Source: an uncultured Verrucomicrobiota bacterium (GTDB lineage: Bacteria > Verrucomicrobiota > Verrucomicrobiae > Verrucomicrobiales > DEV007). From it: a DNA stretch of 64,000 bases. Shown here one piece after another: positions 48,846 through 59,136 of this stretch. Position numbers and translations under genes: made by a program. How positions within the stretch are numbered: position 1 is the first letter of the stretch; each line of letters opens with the position of its first letter. The notes under the pieces were generated by a model, which did not search any database, was not told the DNA's origin, and worked only from the letters and a program-made list of their open reading frames with translations. The DNA is taken from contig CACJBM010000002.1 of the NCBI GenBank assembly GCA_902591645.1, positions 25,982-89,981 on the forward strand. The letters are read 5' to 3'.

Positions 48846-50021
48846 ATGCAAAAATTCTATCATTCCGTAAAAATATTCGCTCTTAGCCTTATTCTAGCAA
48901 TAAGCGCAAAAGGAGCCCCTGAAATTAAATTCAAAGTTGCTTATCCTAAATTAAAGATAAAAAAACCCGTCTGGGCCACTTTACTTCCAGGAACTGAACA
49001 GGAATTGATCGTTTCTCAAAGTGGAACGATTCATGAACTTCCAAAGGATCGGGCTGCGGGAAACGCAAAGATTTGGTTCGATTTAACATCTAGAGTACAA
49101 ATCGATAAGGACTTCGAAGAAGGTCTGCTTGGGCTTGTATTTCACCCAGACTACAAATCAAACAGTAAATTCTATGTTTATTATTCTCGCCAGAACCCAA
49201 AACGTTCGGTGCTCTCTGAATTTGTAACCAAGAACGGAAAACCTGACCCTTCTAGTGAACGAATTCTTCTTGAAATTAATCAACCGTTCTGGAATCACGA
49301 TTCAGGACAACCTGCCTTTGGCCCTGACGGATACCTTTATCTTTCGACCGGAGATGGAGGCAAAGGAAATGATCCACTATTAACGTCTCAGAATCTTTTT
49401 TCTTTACTGGGAAAGATTCTTAGGATCGATGTAAACAATCGTTCAGGTGACTTACAATACGGTATACCTAAGGATAATCCTTTCATTGACCAACCGGGAG
49501 TACGCCCAGAAATATGGACATACGGAATGCGTAATCCTTGGGGACTTCACTTTGATAAAAGTGGACGCTTGTGGTGTGCAGATGTGGGGCAGGCCCTTTG
49601 GGAGGAAATTAACATCATAACGAAAGGCGGAAATTATGGTTGGAGTTATCGTGAAGGTGCTCATCCATTCCCGCTGAACCGTAATCCAAAGCTCATAACA
49701 GAAAAAGGAAAGGCACCAGTTAAACTCATTGATCCTGTTCATGAATACAGTCATGCCGATGGAATAAGCATTACGGGAGGCGTTGTCTATGAAGGTAAAG
49801 CCTTTCCTGAATTGAAGGGACATTACATTTATGGTGACTGGGGATCAGGTTACGTCTGGGGACTAACAGTTAATAAGGCAGGGGAAAAAGCGAGTAATAT
49901 TGTTTTGAAAAAGCGCAACCCCCCAAAAGGAAGTTTCAAACCAACCGCTTTTGTGAATCGCCCTGACGGAGAACTGTGGGTTCTTTCGTGGGACGGACAG
50001 ATATACGAAATCACAAAATAA
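48846..50021 (+). CDS. Soluble PQQ-type aldose sugar dehydrogenase, secreted
   Basis: Six-bladed beta-propeller of the GDH-B/Asd family that oxidises sugars in the periplasm, in many members with PQQ. A signal peptide spans about 1-23. Recognised segments: EGLLGLVFHPDYKSNSKFYVYYS, PFWNHDSGQPAFGPDGYLYLSTGDGG (catalytic His in this stretch in the family), YGMRNPWGLHFD, LWCADVGQALWEEINII and GNYGWSYREG. Length 391 is usual. Its stop codon abuts the stop of the convergent rdgB gene with no gap. No PQQ biosynthesis genes are in the window. Confidence 0.85.
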   Translation: MQKFYHSVKIFALSLILAISAKGAPEIKFKVAYPKLKIKKPVWATLLPGTEQELIVSQSGTIHELPKDRAAGNAKIWFDLTSRVQIDKDFEEGLLGLVFHPDYKSNSKFYVYYSRQNPKRSVLSEFVTKNGKPDPSSERILLEINQPFWNHDSGQPAFGPDGYLYLSTGDGGKGNDPLLTSQNLFSLLGKILRIDVNNRSGDLQYGIPKDNPFIDQPGVRPEIWTYGMRNPWGLHFDKSGRLWCADVGQALWEEINIITKGGNYGWSYREGAHPFPLNRNPKLITEKGKAPVKLIDPVHEYSHADGISITGGVVYEGKAFPELKGHYIYGDWGSGYVWGLTVNKAGEKASNIVLKKRNPPKGSFKPTAFVNRPDGELWVLSWDGQIYEITK

Positions 50022-50645
50022 TTATTTCAAAGAGTTTGTATCCATTAGCCAGGTCTTGAATGCGGACAACGCATTAGCTCGATGGCTTATGGTATTCTTG
50101 ATATGAGAAGATAATTCCGCGAAGGTTTTGTCATAGCCTTGCGGAATAAAAATTGAATCATACCCAAAACCACCCTCACCTCTTTCCTTATCAGCAATCT
50201 TGCCTTCAACAACACCATTAAAAACAGCTAATTTCTGATCTCCCCTCGTCAGTACCATGACGCAACGGAAGCGTGCTAGCCTATTCTCATCATGAGCGCA
50301 AATTACCTCAAGTTCATTCAACAATTTCTTCCGATTACTTGCGTCGTTGGCATTTTCCCCTGAAAATCGAGCTGACCGAACTCCAGGAGCTCCATTCAGA
50401 ACATCCACTTCGAGCCCAGAATCATCCGACAAAATAATTGCAGAATTTCCCAGTAATTTTCCTACTTCTATAGCTTTCAATTCTGCATTTTCTTCAAAAG
50501 TGCTGCCAATTTCATCAATTTCTCCAATTTGTGGGTAAGATTGTAAATCTTCAATGCACTCAAAAATAGACCCCAAGAGCTTGCGAATCTCCTCCGTTTT
50601 GTGCGTATTACCTGTTGCAATAATCAAGCGATTCATTTCATTCAT
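50022..50645 (-). CDS. rdgB: XTP/dITP diphosphatase (HAM1/RdgB)
   Basis: Removes non-canonical purine nucleotides (dITP, XTP) from the pool. The 207 residues carry LIIATGNTHKTEEIRKLL (6-23), TFEENAELKAIEVGKLL, LSDDSGLEVDVLNGAPGVRSARFSG and GEGGFGYDSIFIPQGY, all diagnostic. An in-frame ATG at residue 4 is an alternative start. It is convergent with, and directly abuts, the sugar dehydrogenase gene. Confidence 0.95.
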   Translation of the reverse strand: MNEMNRLIIATGNTHKTEEIRKLLGSIFECIEDLQSYPQIGEIDEIGSTFEENAELKAIEVGKLLGNSAIILSDDSGLEVDVLNGAPGVRSARFSGENANDASNRKKLLNELEVICAHDENRLARFRCVMVLTRGDQKLAVFNGVVEGKIADKERGEGGFGYDSIFIPQGYDKTFAELSSHIKNTISHRANALSAFKTWLMDTNSLK

Positions 50646-50700
50646 AATTTACGTGCCTCTATAGGAATTCCGGTCTACAGAAAACAATACCTCTAACCTC

Positions 50701-53292
50701 ATGTCCGAACGTCGCAAGCAATACCCTTTCGATAAAATTGAAACCAAATGGCAATCTCACTGGGATCAACAAGGAACTTTTAAATCACTTAATCCTGGTG
50801 ATGAAGGGTTCGATCCTGGGATGCCTAAATTTTATGCATTGGACATGTTCCCCTACCCAAGTGGTCAGGGCCTACATGTTGGTCATCCCGAAGGTTACAC
50901 TGCCACTGACATTATTTCACGCTACAAAAGAATGCTCGGTTTTAATGTTCTACATCCTATGGGATGGGATGCGTTTGGTTTACCAGCAGAACAATACGCC
51001 ATTGAACACGGAATCCATCCTAGAGACACGACGGCCAAGAACATTGCATACTTCAAACAACAATTAAAGAGTATAGGCTTCTCTTATGATTGGGACCGTG
51101 AAATTAACACGACCGATCCCGCATACTACCGTTGGACACAGTGGATATTCCTGAAACTATACAACACTTACTATGACGAAGAAAATCAGACAGCAACACC
51201 AATAGTAGAGCTCATAGAAAAGAGAAAAGAAGAATATCCTGATGAAAATGAAGCTGAGCGCAGATCATTCATTGATCGACACAGACTCGCTTACATTGAT
51301 GAAGTGGCAGTGAACTGGTGCCCAGCATTAGGGACTGTCTTAGCAAATGAAGAGGTCGTTGATGGAAAATCAGAGCGTGGAAGTCATCCAGTCGAACGCA
51401 AACCCATGCGTCAGTGGATGTTAAGAATCACTGCTTATGGCAATCGACTCATCGAAGAACTCGAAGATCTCGACTGGCCCGAAGGAATCAAATCCTTACA
51501 GCGCAATTGGATCGGCAGAAGTGAAGGGGCAGACGTTCACTTTGAATTACCGGGAACAGGTAATAAAGTTACCGTATTCACCACAAGACCTGACACCCTA
51601 TTTGGCGCGACTTATATGGTACTGGCACCTGAGCACCCACTAGTAGATGAAGTGGCCAGTACCGAACATTCAGAAAGCATTGATAATTATCGTAATGAAA
51701 TTGCAACTAAATCCGATCTTGAACGAACAGATCTGGCGAAATCAAAGACTGGTGTTTTCACTGGCGGCTATGCCGTTAATCCAATTAATGGAGAAGAGAT
51801 TCCTATATGGATAGCTGACTACGTCCTGATGACATACGGTACAGGTGCAATCATGGCTGTCCCGGCACATGATAATCGGGACAATGAATTTGCAAAACAA
51901 TTCAACATTGAGATTAGAACAGTCGTTAAACCAAAGGAAGAAGAAATTAATGAGGAAAGTTGCTTCACGGGTGAAGGAATAGCAATCAATTCGCCACTCA
52001 TTGATGGCTTGCATACTACAGAAGCAAAAGAAGTAGTGACTGTTTGGCTGGAAGATAATGGGTTCGGAAAAAGTGCAGTAAACTTCAAGCTTAGGGACTG
52101 GCTCTTCAGTAGACAAAGGTATTGGGGAGAACCGTTCCCAATCAGTTGGGATGATGAAGGAAGTCATCACGCAATTCCGGAAGATTCTCTTCCAATTCAA
52201 GCTCCTGAGATGGAAGATTTTAAACCTACTGGTGATGCCAGACCTCCTCTATCCAAAGCAGAGGAATGGGTCAATCATGAGGAAGGTTACAAACGCGAAA
52301 CGAACACAATGCCCCAATGGGCAGGTTCATGTTGGTATTACTTGCGCTACTGTGATCCAAATAATGCAGAAAGATTCATCTCAACTGAAGCCGAAAAATA
52401 CTGGATGAATGTAGATCTCTACGTCGGCGGAACAGAGCATGCCGTACTACATCTTTTATACTCAAGATTCTGGCACAAAGTCCTCTATGATCTGGGATAT
52501 GTGAAGACCAATGAACCGTTCCAGAAATTAATTAATCAGGGAATGATACTTGGTGAGGACGGTCAAAAAATGTCAAAGAGCCGCGGCAATGTAATTAATC
52601 CAGACACTGTGATAGAGGAATACGGCGCGGACTCCTTGAGGCTCTATGAAATGTTTATGGGGCCACTTGAACAAGTCAAGCCATGGAGCAATAAGGGCGT
52701 GGAAGGCGTGCACAGATTCTTGGCCAGAGTATGGAGATTATTCATGGAAAACTCACAGGAAGGAGAATGGGTCTTATCCTCAAAGCTTAAAGAAGCAGCG
52801 CCAAGCAAACAACAGCTCAAAGTCCTTCATGAAACAATTAAAAAAGTGACTAATGATATAGAGTCATTGGACTTCAACACTGCGATCGCACAAATGATGG
52901 TGTTTACAAATGCATTCACGGGATCAGAAGAACGCCCCATCAAAGAGCTCACAACTTTTCTACAGCTCCTAAACCCATTCGCGCCTCACATCACAGAGGA
53001 ATTATTCGCTATAATTGCGAAAAGTTTCCCGCAGATAATTGATGGAAATGAAATCTCTAAAATGCGGTGGCCTGAATATGACGAAAAATATCTCATAGAG
53101 GATGAGATCGAAATCGTTGTACAGGTTAATGGAAAATTGCGCGATAAAATGACTATCTGCAAAGATGATTCAGAGGATGAAATTAAATCTCAATGCCAAG
53201 AATTGGAAAAAATAAAACCATTCCTTGAAGGAGTCACGGTAAGAAAGATCATCGTAGTACCTGGAAAATTAGTCAATATTGTCGCGAACTAA
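50701..53292 (+). CDS. leuS: Leucyl-tRNA synthetase
   Basis: Class I synthetase charging tRNA-Leu. The 863 residues include the HIGH-type motif [14 protein letters not shown] near residue 57, the CP1 editing domain with [24 protein letters not shown] and [16 protein letters not shown] (editing site), [15 protein letters not shown], and KMSKS within [17 protein letters not shown] near residue 622. The C-terminal domain ends VNGKLRDKM and [10 protein letters not shown]. Length fits the family. It is divergent from rdgB. Confidence 0.97.
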   Translation: MSERRKQYPFDKIETKWQSHWDQQGTFKSLNPGDEGFDPGMPKFYALDMFPYPSGQGLHVGHPEGYTATDIISRYKRMLGFNVLHPMGWDAFGLPAEQYAIEHGIHPRDTTAKNIAYFKQQLKSIGFSYDWDREINTTDPAYYRWTQWIFLKLYNTYYDEENQTATPIVELIEKRKEEYPDENEAERRSFIDRHRLAYIDEVAVNWCPALGTVLANEEVVDGKSERGSHPVERKPMRQWMLRITAYGNRLIEELEDLDWPEGIKSLQRNWIGRSEGADVHFELPGTGNKVTVFTTRPDTLFGATYMVLAPEHPLVDEVASTEHSESIDNYRNEIATKSDLERTDLAKSKTGVFTGGYAVNPINGEEIPIWIADYVLMTYGTGAIMAVPAHDNRDNEFAKQFNIEIRTVVKPKEEEINEESCFTGEGIAINSPLIDGLHTTEAKEVVTVWLEDNGFGKSAVNFKLRDWLFSRQRYWGEPFPISWDDEGSHHAIPEDSLPIQAPEMEDFKPTGDARPPLSKAEEWVNHEEGYKRETNTMPQWAGSCWYYLRYCDPNNAERFISTEAEKYWMNVDLYVGGTEHAVLHLLYSRFWHKVLYDLGYVKTNEPFQKLINQGMILGEDGQKMSKSRGNVINPDTVIEEYGADSLRLYEMFMGPLEQVKPWSNKGVEGVHRFLARVWRLFMENSQEGEWVLSSKLKEAAPSKQQLKVLHETIKKVTNDIESLDFNTAIAQMMVFTNAFTGSEERPIKELTTFLQLLNPFAPHITEELFAIIAKSFPQIIDGNEISKMRWPEYDEKYLIEDEIEIVVQVNGKLRDKMTICKDDSEDEIKSQCQELEKIKPFLEGVTVRKIIVVPGKLVNIVAN

Positions 53293-53299
53293 AGGTCTA

Positions 53300-53581
53300 T
53301 CATCGAACAATCGTAAATCCTCGAACCTCATTGAGTGCAGATGAGGAAATCGTTTCCTCTGCATATTCCAAAATATGATGAGCAAGGTTCGATTCGATCC
53401 GAATATCAGAAATAAAACCATCAACTTCTAATTCTTCACCCATAGCACACAGCTCAACTCTACCGTCCTCAAGATTACTAACAGTGCCTACCACTTCATA
53501 ACCCATGGCAATCCTTTTCGTTTCATAACGGAACCCTACGCCCTGAACGCGACCGCTAAAGAAAACCCTTTTAGCAATCAT
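53300..53581 (-). CDS. acyP: Acylphosphatase
   Basis: Small hydrolase of acyl phosphates such as acetyl phosphate. From the ATG at 53581 there are 93 residues, the normal size; a start at 53602 would overlap the upstream gene. The phosphate loop GRVQGVGFRYETKRIA holds the catalytic Arg, and Asn is in GTVSNLEDGRVEL. The ATG lies one base after the upstream stop, so translation is probably coupled. Confidence 0.9.
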   Translation of the reverse strand: MIAKRVFFSGRVQGVGFRYETKRIAMGYEVVGTVSNLEDGRVELCAMGEELEVDGFISDIRIESNLAHHILEYAEETISSSALNEVRGFTIVR

Positions 53582-53582
53582 T

Positions 53583-55160
53583 TTATGAAGATGGAGGCTC
53601 AAATTTGTCTACTAATTTTTCCGCAAATTTCTTATCACCAACATCAAGAACCCTGATCTGATTTTCACTGAGCTTCTTCACCGAAATGTAACGATCTTTA
53701 GGGCCATCAAATGTATATTCATCTTCTTTGCTAGAGAGTTTAATCTTTCGTCTAAATTCTAAGGACTTACCAATCGCATTAAAGAACTCTTCAGCATCTT
53801 TTTCTGATGTCCATTGGCTTCGCCAATAAACATGATCAGTACCGTCTTTACCATCGCCATTTGCATATACGAGGTAACGATCACCATTCCATCCGGCAGC
53901 GGCTTTTGACCCATCCCTATTAGAAAAATGTTCAATGCCCTTCGATACCAGATCCGGCATATTCAAAATATCAGGTTGTCCCAACTCAGCCATTCTTTGT
54001 AAAAAATCACTCTGGTTAAGAAGAAGAGCAATACCAAGCTCGCCCGCCACATTGTTCCAAATAGGATTCTTTTCACCAATTTCCAAAGCATTAATGTTCC
54101 ATCTAAAACGTTCCGGCTCTTCACGGTTATCTTTCAAATACAGATCCGGATGCAATATTTCAGCCGTGCTCAGTGGAGGACGCGCTATACCCTCATTTAC
54201 TGAATCCCAGCGCTCCTTATCATAAAGATTCTGGCAAAAACGATCACCTAATGAAAAAGGAAAGAGGTAATACTCACGTACGAAGGATGGAATTCTTTCG
54301 AATTGTTCCCGCGACATTTTGGTCGGGCTTTGTGTTGTTACTGCAGCTGAAACATTACTTTGCAATTGAAACCGGATCTTGAATAAATTTGTATCTCCAG
54401 CAGCCACTGCCCACAGTGCCAATTTTGCATCATCATTATATAACCAATCATTAAGAGAAGCCATGAGTCCAAAGTGCTGATCCTGAAGAGATCGAGCAAT
54501 TTCTAAGGCCAATGATGTGCGATCTGAAGAACTCTTTATCGTAGCTTCTTTATTGATTAAGATATTATCCTCCCCACTATAAATAGCTGCTCCGAGCTGT
54601 CCTTTTAGCAAGTCCAATGTTCTGGCTCTGACATTTACTTCTGGAGTAACAAATCCCATCGCTGAATAAGCACGGGATTGTCTTTCAGAGTCCTCCTCAG
54701 AAACAACGCCTGGCATTTTTGATAATGTAGAAATCATTTCATCCCAGTCCGTTAATCGGTACCTAAGATTTCTCTTCAATGGCAAATCTCTAATGGTAGA
54801 AGTCAATTCCTGAATTTCTTTGCGTATTTTGAGCTCCTCATCAGTCCATTCTCTTGCATCTTTCTGAGCCCCCCCTGAATCACGATAATTGGCCAACCTA
54901 AGCTCAAGCCTTTCTGTTTCCTTAATTAATCCTGCCGAATTATCACGCTCAATGCTCAACTGATGTCTAAGATTATTATTCTCATCCTTGAGCTTAGTTG
55001 ACTCTAATCTAAAATCCTCAACTTCCTTTTCAAGTTTGCTAATATCGATATGGACAGACCGCTTAACGTAAGAGGTATTGATTTCTTTAATGTTCCATAA
55101 AAGCAAACCTATCGGTATTGCAGCAAAGACAACAAAGCCAAGGGCCGTAGTAGACTTCAT
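53583..55160 (-). CDS. Zincin-like protein with lost HExxH motif, membrane-anchored
   Basis: A 525-residue protein with an N-terminal membrane helix (about 5-23), a coiled coil at about 38-95 (KLEKEVEDFRLESTKLKDENNNLRHQ), and a large extracytoplasmic domain. From about residue 140 it follows the pattern of secreted bacterial zincins that read HELxHALQDQHF, then EGDA, FPY, PPxSTEQxLHP and WGGDRY. Here the motif is LEIARSLQDQHF (219-230), so both zinc His are lost, and EGDA becomes AAGDT (254-258), losing the third ligand. Other segments are kept: FPFSLGDRFCQNLYDKERWDSVNEG, ILHPDLYL, GWNGDRYLVYA and WTSEKDAEEFF. The assignment is from pattern memory only. It heads an operon with acyP. Confidence 0.68.
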   Translation of the reverse strand: MKSTTALGFVVFAAIPIGLLLWNIKEINTSYVKRSVHIDISKLEKEVEDFRLESTKLKDENNNLRHQLSIERDNSAGLIKETERLELRLANYRDSGGAQKDAREWTDEELKIRKEIQELTSTIRDLPLKRNLRYRLTDWDEMISTLSKMPGVVSEEDSERQSRAYSAMGFVTPEVNVRARTLDLLKGQLGAAIYSGEDNILINKEATIKSSSDRTSLALEIARSLQDQHFGLMASLNDWLYNDDAKLALWAVAAGDTNLFKIRFQLQSNVSAAVTTQSPTKMSREQFERIPSFVREYYLFPFSLGDRFCQNLYDKERWDSVNEGIARPPLSTAEILHPDLYLKDNREEPERFRWNINALEIGEKNPIWNNVAGELGIALLLNQSDFLQRMAELGQPDILNMPDLVSKGIEHFSNRDGSKAAAGWNGDRYLVYANGDGKDGTDHVYWRSQWTSEKDAEEFFNAIGKSLEFRRKIKLSSKEDEYTFDGPKDRYISVKKLSENQIRVLDVGDKKFAEKLVDKFEPPSS

Positions 55161-55176
55161 CTCTTAATTTAACATT

Positions 55177-55875
55177 CTAGCTCCGACGCTTAAAAATCCG
55201 GAGTTTACGTTTCGGTTTAATTGTTTTACCAGAATCCGAACCCGGTTGGGCTGGCTTTGGTTGAGTCCCAGGATATTGTACGGCTCCCTGCGGAAGAGGC
55301 ACAATCTTACCATCTTTGGAACGAATAAATCCATTCGCTCCAGCCTCAACACTTTTCTTTGAAGAATGAGCATTATGAGATGTCGTGCTAAAAACACCAG
55401 GATCATCTAGAGCAACCAAGTCCCCTATTGGCTTCCCGTTCTGATAAGATACTAGTGCTGGCCTTGAACGCCCATCAAGTTTGCTCACAACTTTTACCTT
55501 GTATAATAATCGCCTAACGACCTTGCCCTTTGAGTCAAAGACTCGCTCTTCAATTAATTCATCTTTGTCGTATACAAACTCACTGATGAAGAGAAGATTA
55601 TTTTGCCCATCATAAACGCGCCCTTTCCGCTCCCTTCCCTTTTCATCAAGGGCAAATTCACTCCTCATTATCAAAGTATTATTACGTTTTTTTGTTTCCC
55701 TAACGAGCGTTCTGGTGTCCCGGTCCCTCTGAGTAGTGGTATAAGTTCCATCCTTATGAACTACGGTCCTTGAAACTTGGTCAGCCCCATCATAAGAATA
55801 TACCTCGGACTGAATCGCCTGTGACAAGATCAGAATAACCGTTAATAAAACAGCTGGTACGGATATTTTTTTCAT
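55177..55875 (-). CDS. Secreted protein of unknown function with YD-like segments
   Basis: A 232-residue protein from the ATG at 55875; the longer start at 55917 would place 14 non-signal residues before a clear signal peptide (MKKISVPAVLLTVILILSQA). The mature part has repeated short YD/FD-x-x-G steps (YSYDGADQVSR, YDGQNNLLFISEFVYDKDELIEERVFDSKGKVVRR) reminiscent of YD-type or MORN-like beta hairpins. The C-terminus is Pro/Lys-rich and ends in a basic tail (KPKRKLRIFKRRS). It precedes the zincin-like gene by 16 bases. No function can be assigned. Confidence 0.65.
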   Translation of the reverse strand: MKKISVPAVLLTVILILSQAIQSEVYSYDGADQVSRTVVHKDGTYTTTQRDRDTRTLVRETKKRNNTLIMRSEFALDEKGRERKGRVYDGQNNLLFISEFVYDKDELIEERVFDSKGKVVRRLLYKVKVVSKLDGRSRPALVSYQNGKPIGDLVALDDPGVFSTTSHNAHSSKKSVEAGANGFIRSKDGKIVPLPQGAVQYPGTQPKPAQPGSDSGKTIKPKRKLRIFKRRS

Positions 55876-55911
55876 CGTTTGAGGGGTTGGAAATTCATAT
55901 AAGATTATAAC

Positions 55912-56790
55912 ATGCAACTTTACCCGGCAAGTTCCAATGCTCCAGAAAAGCCAGATCTCTGGTCCATCAGAGGAAAAAGCTATGATCTCAGAGAACGGGG
56001 AATGATCATGGGCATCATTAACACGACTCCTGACTCTTTTTCAGATGGTGGACTCTATGAATCTAGTAAAGCTGCTATTCACCAAGCTATTGAGCTCGAA
56101 AATGAAGGAGCCTCCATTATTGACTTTGGGGGAGAATCTACAAGGCCAGGTGCAGAAAACGTATCCGTTAAGGAGGAGCTCAATAGAATTTTGCCAGTGG
56201 TAGAGAAATTTGTCGAGATCCGCTCTCCAAAAACACTAATTTCAATTGATACTTCAAAAGCCGAAGTAGCAGAAGCTGGACTCGCTGTCGGAGCGGACAT
56301 TATAAATGATGTGACTGGTTTCTCCGATCCGAAAATGCGTGAGGTCGCCGCAGGATCGGAATGTGGCATTATAATAATGCACATGACAGGAAATCCTCGC
56401 ACCATGCAGATATCACCAAATTATAGTAATGTGACGGCCGAAGTAATCACATTTTTAAATGAACAAATTGCTCTTTGTGAGTCTGAAGACATTAGTCGAG
56501 AACGCATCATAGTTGATCCAGGGATCGGATTCGGCAAGAGACTAGATCACAATCTGGAGCTGATAAGGTCAATTCCTCAAATGACTGAACTTAAAAGGCC
56601 AGTAATGATTGGCGCATCTCGTAAGACATTCATAGGTGAAATCCTAGAAAATGATGATCTCAATGAAAGAGAATGGCCAACAGTCGCGTTAACTTCATAC
56701 TGTCGAGAACATGGAGCTACTCTATTTAGGGTTCATTCTGTAAAGCAAAACTTAGATGCCATGCTAATGACAGAAGCAATTATTAATTAA
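55912..56790 (+). CDS. folP: Dihydropteroate synthase
   Basis: Folate synthesis enzyme joining 6-hydroxymethyl-dihydropterin pyrophosphate with p-aminobenzoate; the target of sulfonamides. The 292-residue TIM barrel shows GIINTTPDSFSDGGL (about 34-48), ASIIDFGGESTRPGAE (about 67-82), LISIDTSKAEVAEAGL, INDVTGF, IIIMHMTGNPRTMQ and VDPGIGFGK. The divergent 5' end is 36 bases from the unknown secreted gene. Confidence 0.95.
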   Translation: MQLYPASSNAPEKPDLWSIRGKSYDLRERGMIMGIINTTPDSFSDGGLYESSKAAIHQAIELENEGASIIDFGGESTRPGAENVSVKEELNRILPVVEKFVEIRSPKTLISIDTSKAEVAEAGLAVGADIINDVTGFSDPKMREVAAGSECGIIIMHMTGNPRTMQISPNYSNVTAEVITFLNEQIALCESEDISRERIIVDPGIGFGKRLDHNLELIRSIPQMTELKRPVMIGASRKTFIGEILENDDLNEREWPTVALTSYCREHGATLFRVHSVKQNLDAMLMTEAIIN

Positions 56791-56839
56791 TCGATCTCCG
56801 TGCAACGCATCATTTCTTGATATATAATAATACAATTAC

Positions 56840-57682
56840 GTGGAGATCTTAAAAAACATATCCGAGAACTGGCCGATCATTATCGAACTTATCATTATCA
56901 TTGGGATAATGTATTTAATGCTACGTAAACACGGATCGCAGAAGTGGAACCGTTTTTTCGTTGTCTTGAGCTTCTTGTTAATAATTATTACAGGAACCTC
57001 AGTATTTTTAGATTTGAAGCTGATTCCTTTGTTCGTTTTGGTAGGCACTTTCTTTTTTACTATGTCTATGATTGTGGTATTCCAGCCAGAACTGCGCCGA
57101 AAATTAGCAGAACTCGGTAGTCGAAGCTTCTTCTTCTTCTCTGAAGGGAAAAATAAAGAATTCCTAGACAGTCTGACCGAGACTATCAGACAGCTAGGAG
57201 CTAAAAGGTATGGTGCATTGTTTGCAATCGAACGAAGGATCGAACTCAAGCCTCACTTAGAAACAGGCATCTTCCTTGATGCGCAATTCTCCTCAGAACT
57301 CATACTAACAATATTCAGCCCAAAAACGGAATTGCATGATGGTGGAGTTATATTAAGAGAAGGGAAAGTAATAGGGGCAGGTTGTCTGTTCCCTGTTAGT
57401 CAAAGAGAAATTTCAGACCGTAGCATCGGGCTAAGGCACCGAGCAGGAATTGGAATCACCGAAGAATCTGATGCAATTGCTGTCATTGTTTCAGAAGAAA
57501 ATGGGGGAGTATCAATCGCTCATTCTGGAGAACTTGAACATGATCTTGATCTAGAGACATTTAGCCATCGCCTCTTGGAATTGTTAGAAGTTGAGATAAC
57601 AGAAAATGATGATAAAAAACCTTTAGCAACTGCTTCAGATCCCCCAAAACCAAAATCCGTACCAAGCTCATCAACCGAATAA
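56840..57682 (+). CDS. cdaA: Diadenylate cyclase (CdaA-type)
   Basis: Membrane enzyme making cyclic di-AMP from two ATP. GTG start; 280 residues with three N-terminal helices (about 12-28, 38-58, 60-80) and the DAC domain (about 105-235). Motifs: LHDGGVILREG (165-174; DGG instead of the usual DGA), GLRHRAGIGITE (197-208; GLRHR instead of GTRHR) and AIAVIVSEENG. The C-terminal tail is disordered and Pro/Ser-rich. It is followed by glmM after 71 bases; the CdaA-GlmM pair is known from Firmicutes, where cdaR usually sits between. No cdaR is present here. Confidence 0.92.
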   Translation: MEILKNISENWPIIIELIIIIGIMYLMLRKHGSQKWNRFFVVLSFLLIIITGTSVFLDLKLIPLFVLVGTFFFTMSMIVVFQPELRRKLAELGSRSFFFFSEGKNKEFLDSLTETIRQLGAKRYGALFAIERRIELKPHLETGIFLDAQFSSELILTIFSPKTELHDGGVILREGKVIGAGCLFPVSQREISDRSIGLRHRAGIGITEESDAIAVIVSEENGGVSIAHSGELEHDLDLETFSHRLLELLEVEITENDDKKPLATASDPPKPKSVPSSSTE

Positions 57683-57753
57683 TAGATTAGATTCATTTGT
57701 TCATTCTTTTTCTGAAACAACCAATCAAAAAACTCATCTCTATTTTTTATTAG

Positions 57754-59136
57754 ATGGCTCAAAAAAATAAATTTTTCGGAACTGATGGAGTTAGAGGTAC
57801 CGCTAACGAAGGGCACTTAACACCAGAGTCAGCGCTCCGACTCGGTCAAATCGCAGCAGAAGAACTGATTCTTTGCAACGATAATAAGAACAATCAAAGA
57901 CCAATCGCTATCATTGGAAAAGATACGCGCCGGAGCGGAGACATGTTAGAATCAGCCTTATCGGCAGGACTAAACTCTGCCGGTATCGATGTAAAAACCG
58001 GAGGAGTAATCCCAACACCTGCAGTTGCACTATTGGTTAAAGAGATGAACGCAGACCTGGGTGTCGTTATATCAGCCTCTCATAACGCGCCGCCCGATAA
58101 CGGAATCAAGTTCTTTTGTAATGACGGATACAAACTCTCATTAGAACAGGAAGATAGACTCGAAAAAAAAATACTCTCAGGGCAACCAATACCTGTACGT
58201 GCCACAGGAGAAAAAATAGGCAGAACAACTCCATTAGTAAGTTCAATCGAAACCTATGTTTCGAAAATCACCGAATTATTTATCAAAGAAACTTCAGATA
58301 AACCACTCTCGGGAATGCGCATCACGCTGGACGCCGCAAACGGAGCATCATACGAAACGAGTCAGAGAATTCTTGAAAGCTTAGGAGCGGATCTAGTATG
58401 TCATTTCAATGCTCCTGATGGAGATAACATTAATTTGGAATGCGGATGCACTCATCCCGAGATCCTTTCTAGCATAACAAAAGAGGACCAATCATTCATA
58501 GGCATTTCTCATGACGGAGATGCTGACAGAATATTGATGTGCGATGAGCACGCGGACCCAATCGATGGTGATGAACTCATGGCAATTATTGGATGCCATA
58601 TGCTAACAAGAAATGAGCTGTCAGCAAACACTGTAGTAGGAACAAAAATGAGCAATTATGGCCTTGATGAATGCATTAAGGATCATAAAGGAACATTAGT
58701 AAGATCCGAAATTGGTGATCGTAATGTAATGGAAAAAATGCGGAGCATAGGGTCCAACTTCGGAGGAGAGCCGAGCGGCCACGTCATCTATCGAAACCAT
58801 AATACGACGGGTGATGGAATCGTTGCCGCATTGGCTGCTATGAAAGTGGTATTACAAACAGAAAAATCATTATCTGAACTAAGAAAAGTAATCAATAAGT
58901 TCCCTCAAAAACTCGTAAACCTTTCTGTTTCCAAAAAGATAAAAATTGAAGAATTAAAAGCAAATGATCTGATAGAGACGACTCAAGCTGATTTGGGTGA
59001 GCAAGGAAGGGTCCTCATAAGGTACTCAGGCACTGAACCAAAAATCAGAATTCTAGTAGAGGGAAAGGACGAAGAATATGTGATTTCTCAGGCAACAAAA
59101 ATTGCAGAATCCATACATAACGAAATTGGATCGTGA
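57754..59136 (+). CDS. glmM: Phosphoglucosamine mutase
   Basis: Interconverts glucosamine-6-phosphate and glucosamine-1-phosphate for peptidoglycan precursors. The 460 residues include KFFGTDGVRGTANEG (6-20), the phosphoserine loop GVVISASHNAPPDNGIKFF (103-121), the metal loop GISHDGDADRILMCDE, GEPSGHVIYRNHNTTGDG and the C-terminal RVLIRYSGTEPKIRILVEG. In Firmicutes CdaA binds GlmM; the order here is consistent with that link. The stop overlaps the bioD start by four bases. Confidence 0.97.
   Translation: MAQKNKFFGTDGVRGTANEGHLTPESALRLGQIAAEELILCNDNKNNQRPIAIIGKDTRRSGDMLESALSAGLNSAGIDVKTGGVIPTPAVALLVKEMNADLGVVISASHNAPPDNGIKFFCNDGYKLSLEQEDRLEKKILSGQPIPVRATGEKIGRTTPLVSSIETYVSKITELFIKETSDKPLSGMRITLDAANGASYETSQRILESLGADLVCHFNAPDGDNINLECGCTHPEILSSITKEDQSFIGISHDGDADRILMCDEHADPIDGDELMAIIGCHMLTRNELSANTVVGTKMSNYGLDECIKDHKGTLVRSEIGDRNVMEKMRSIGSNFGGEPSGHVIYRNHNTTGDGIVAALAAMKVVLQTEKSLSELRKVINKFPQKLVNLSVSKKIKIEELKANDLIETTQADLGEQGRVLIRYSGTEPKIRILVEGKDEEYVISQATKIAESIHNEIGS

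Noticed and set aside
51742..52200. 152-codon minus-strand ORF inside leuS
   Set aside because: Lies wholly within the leuS editing and core region, with Phe/Cys-rich composition typical of antisense frames.
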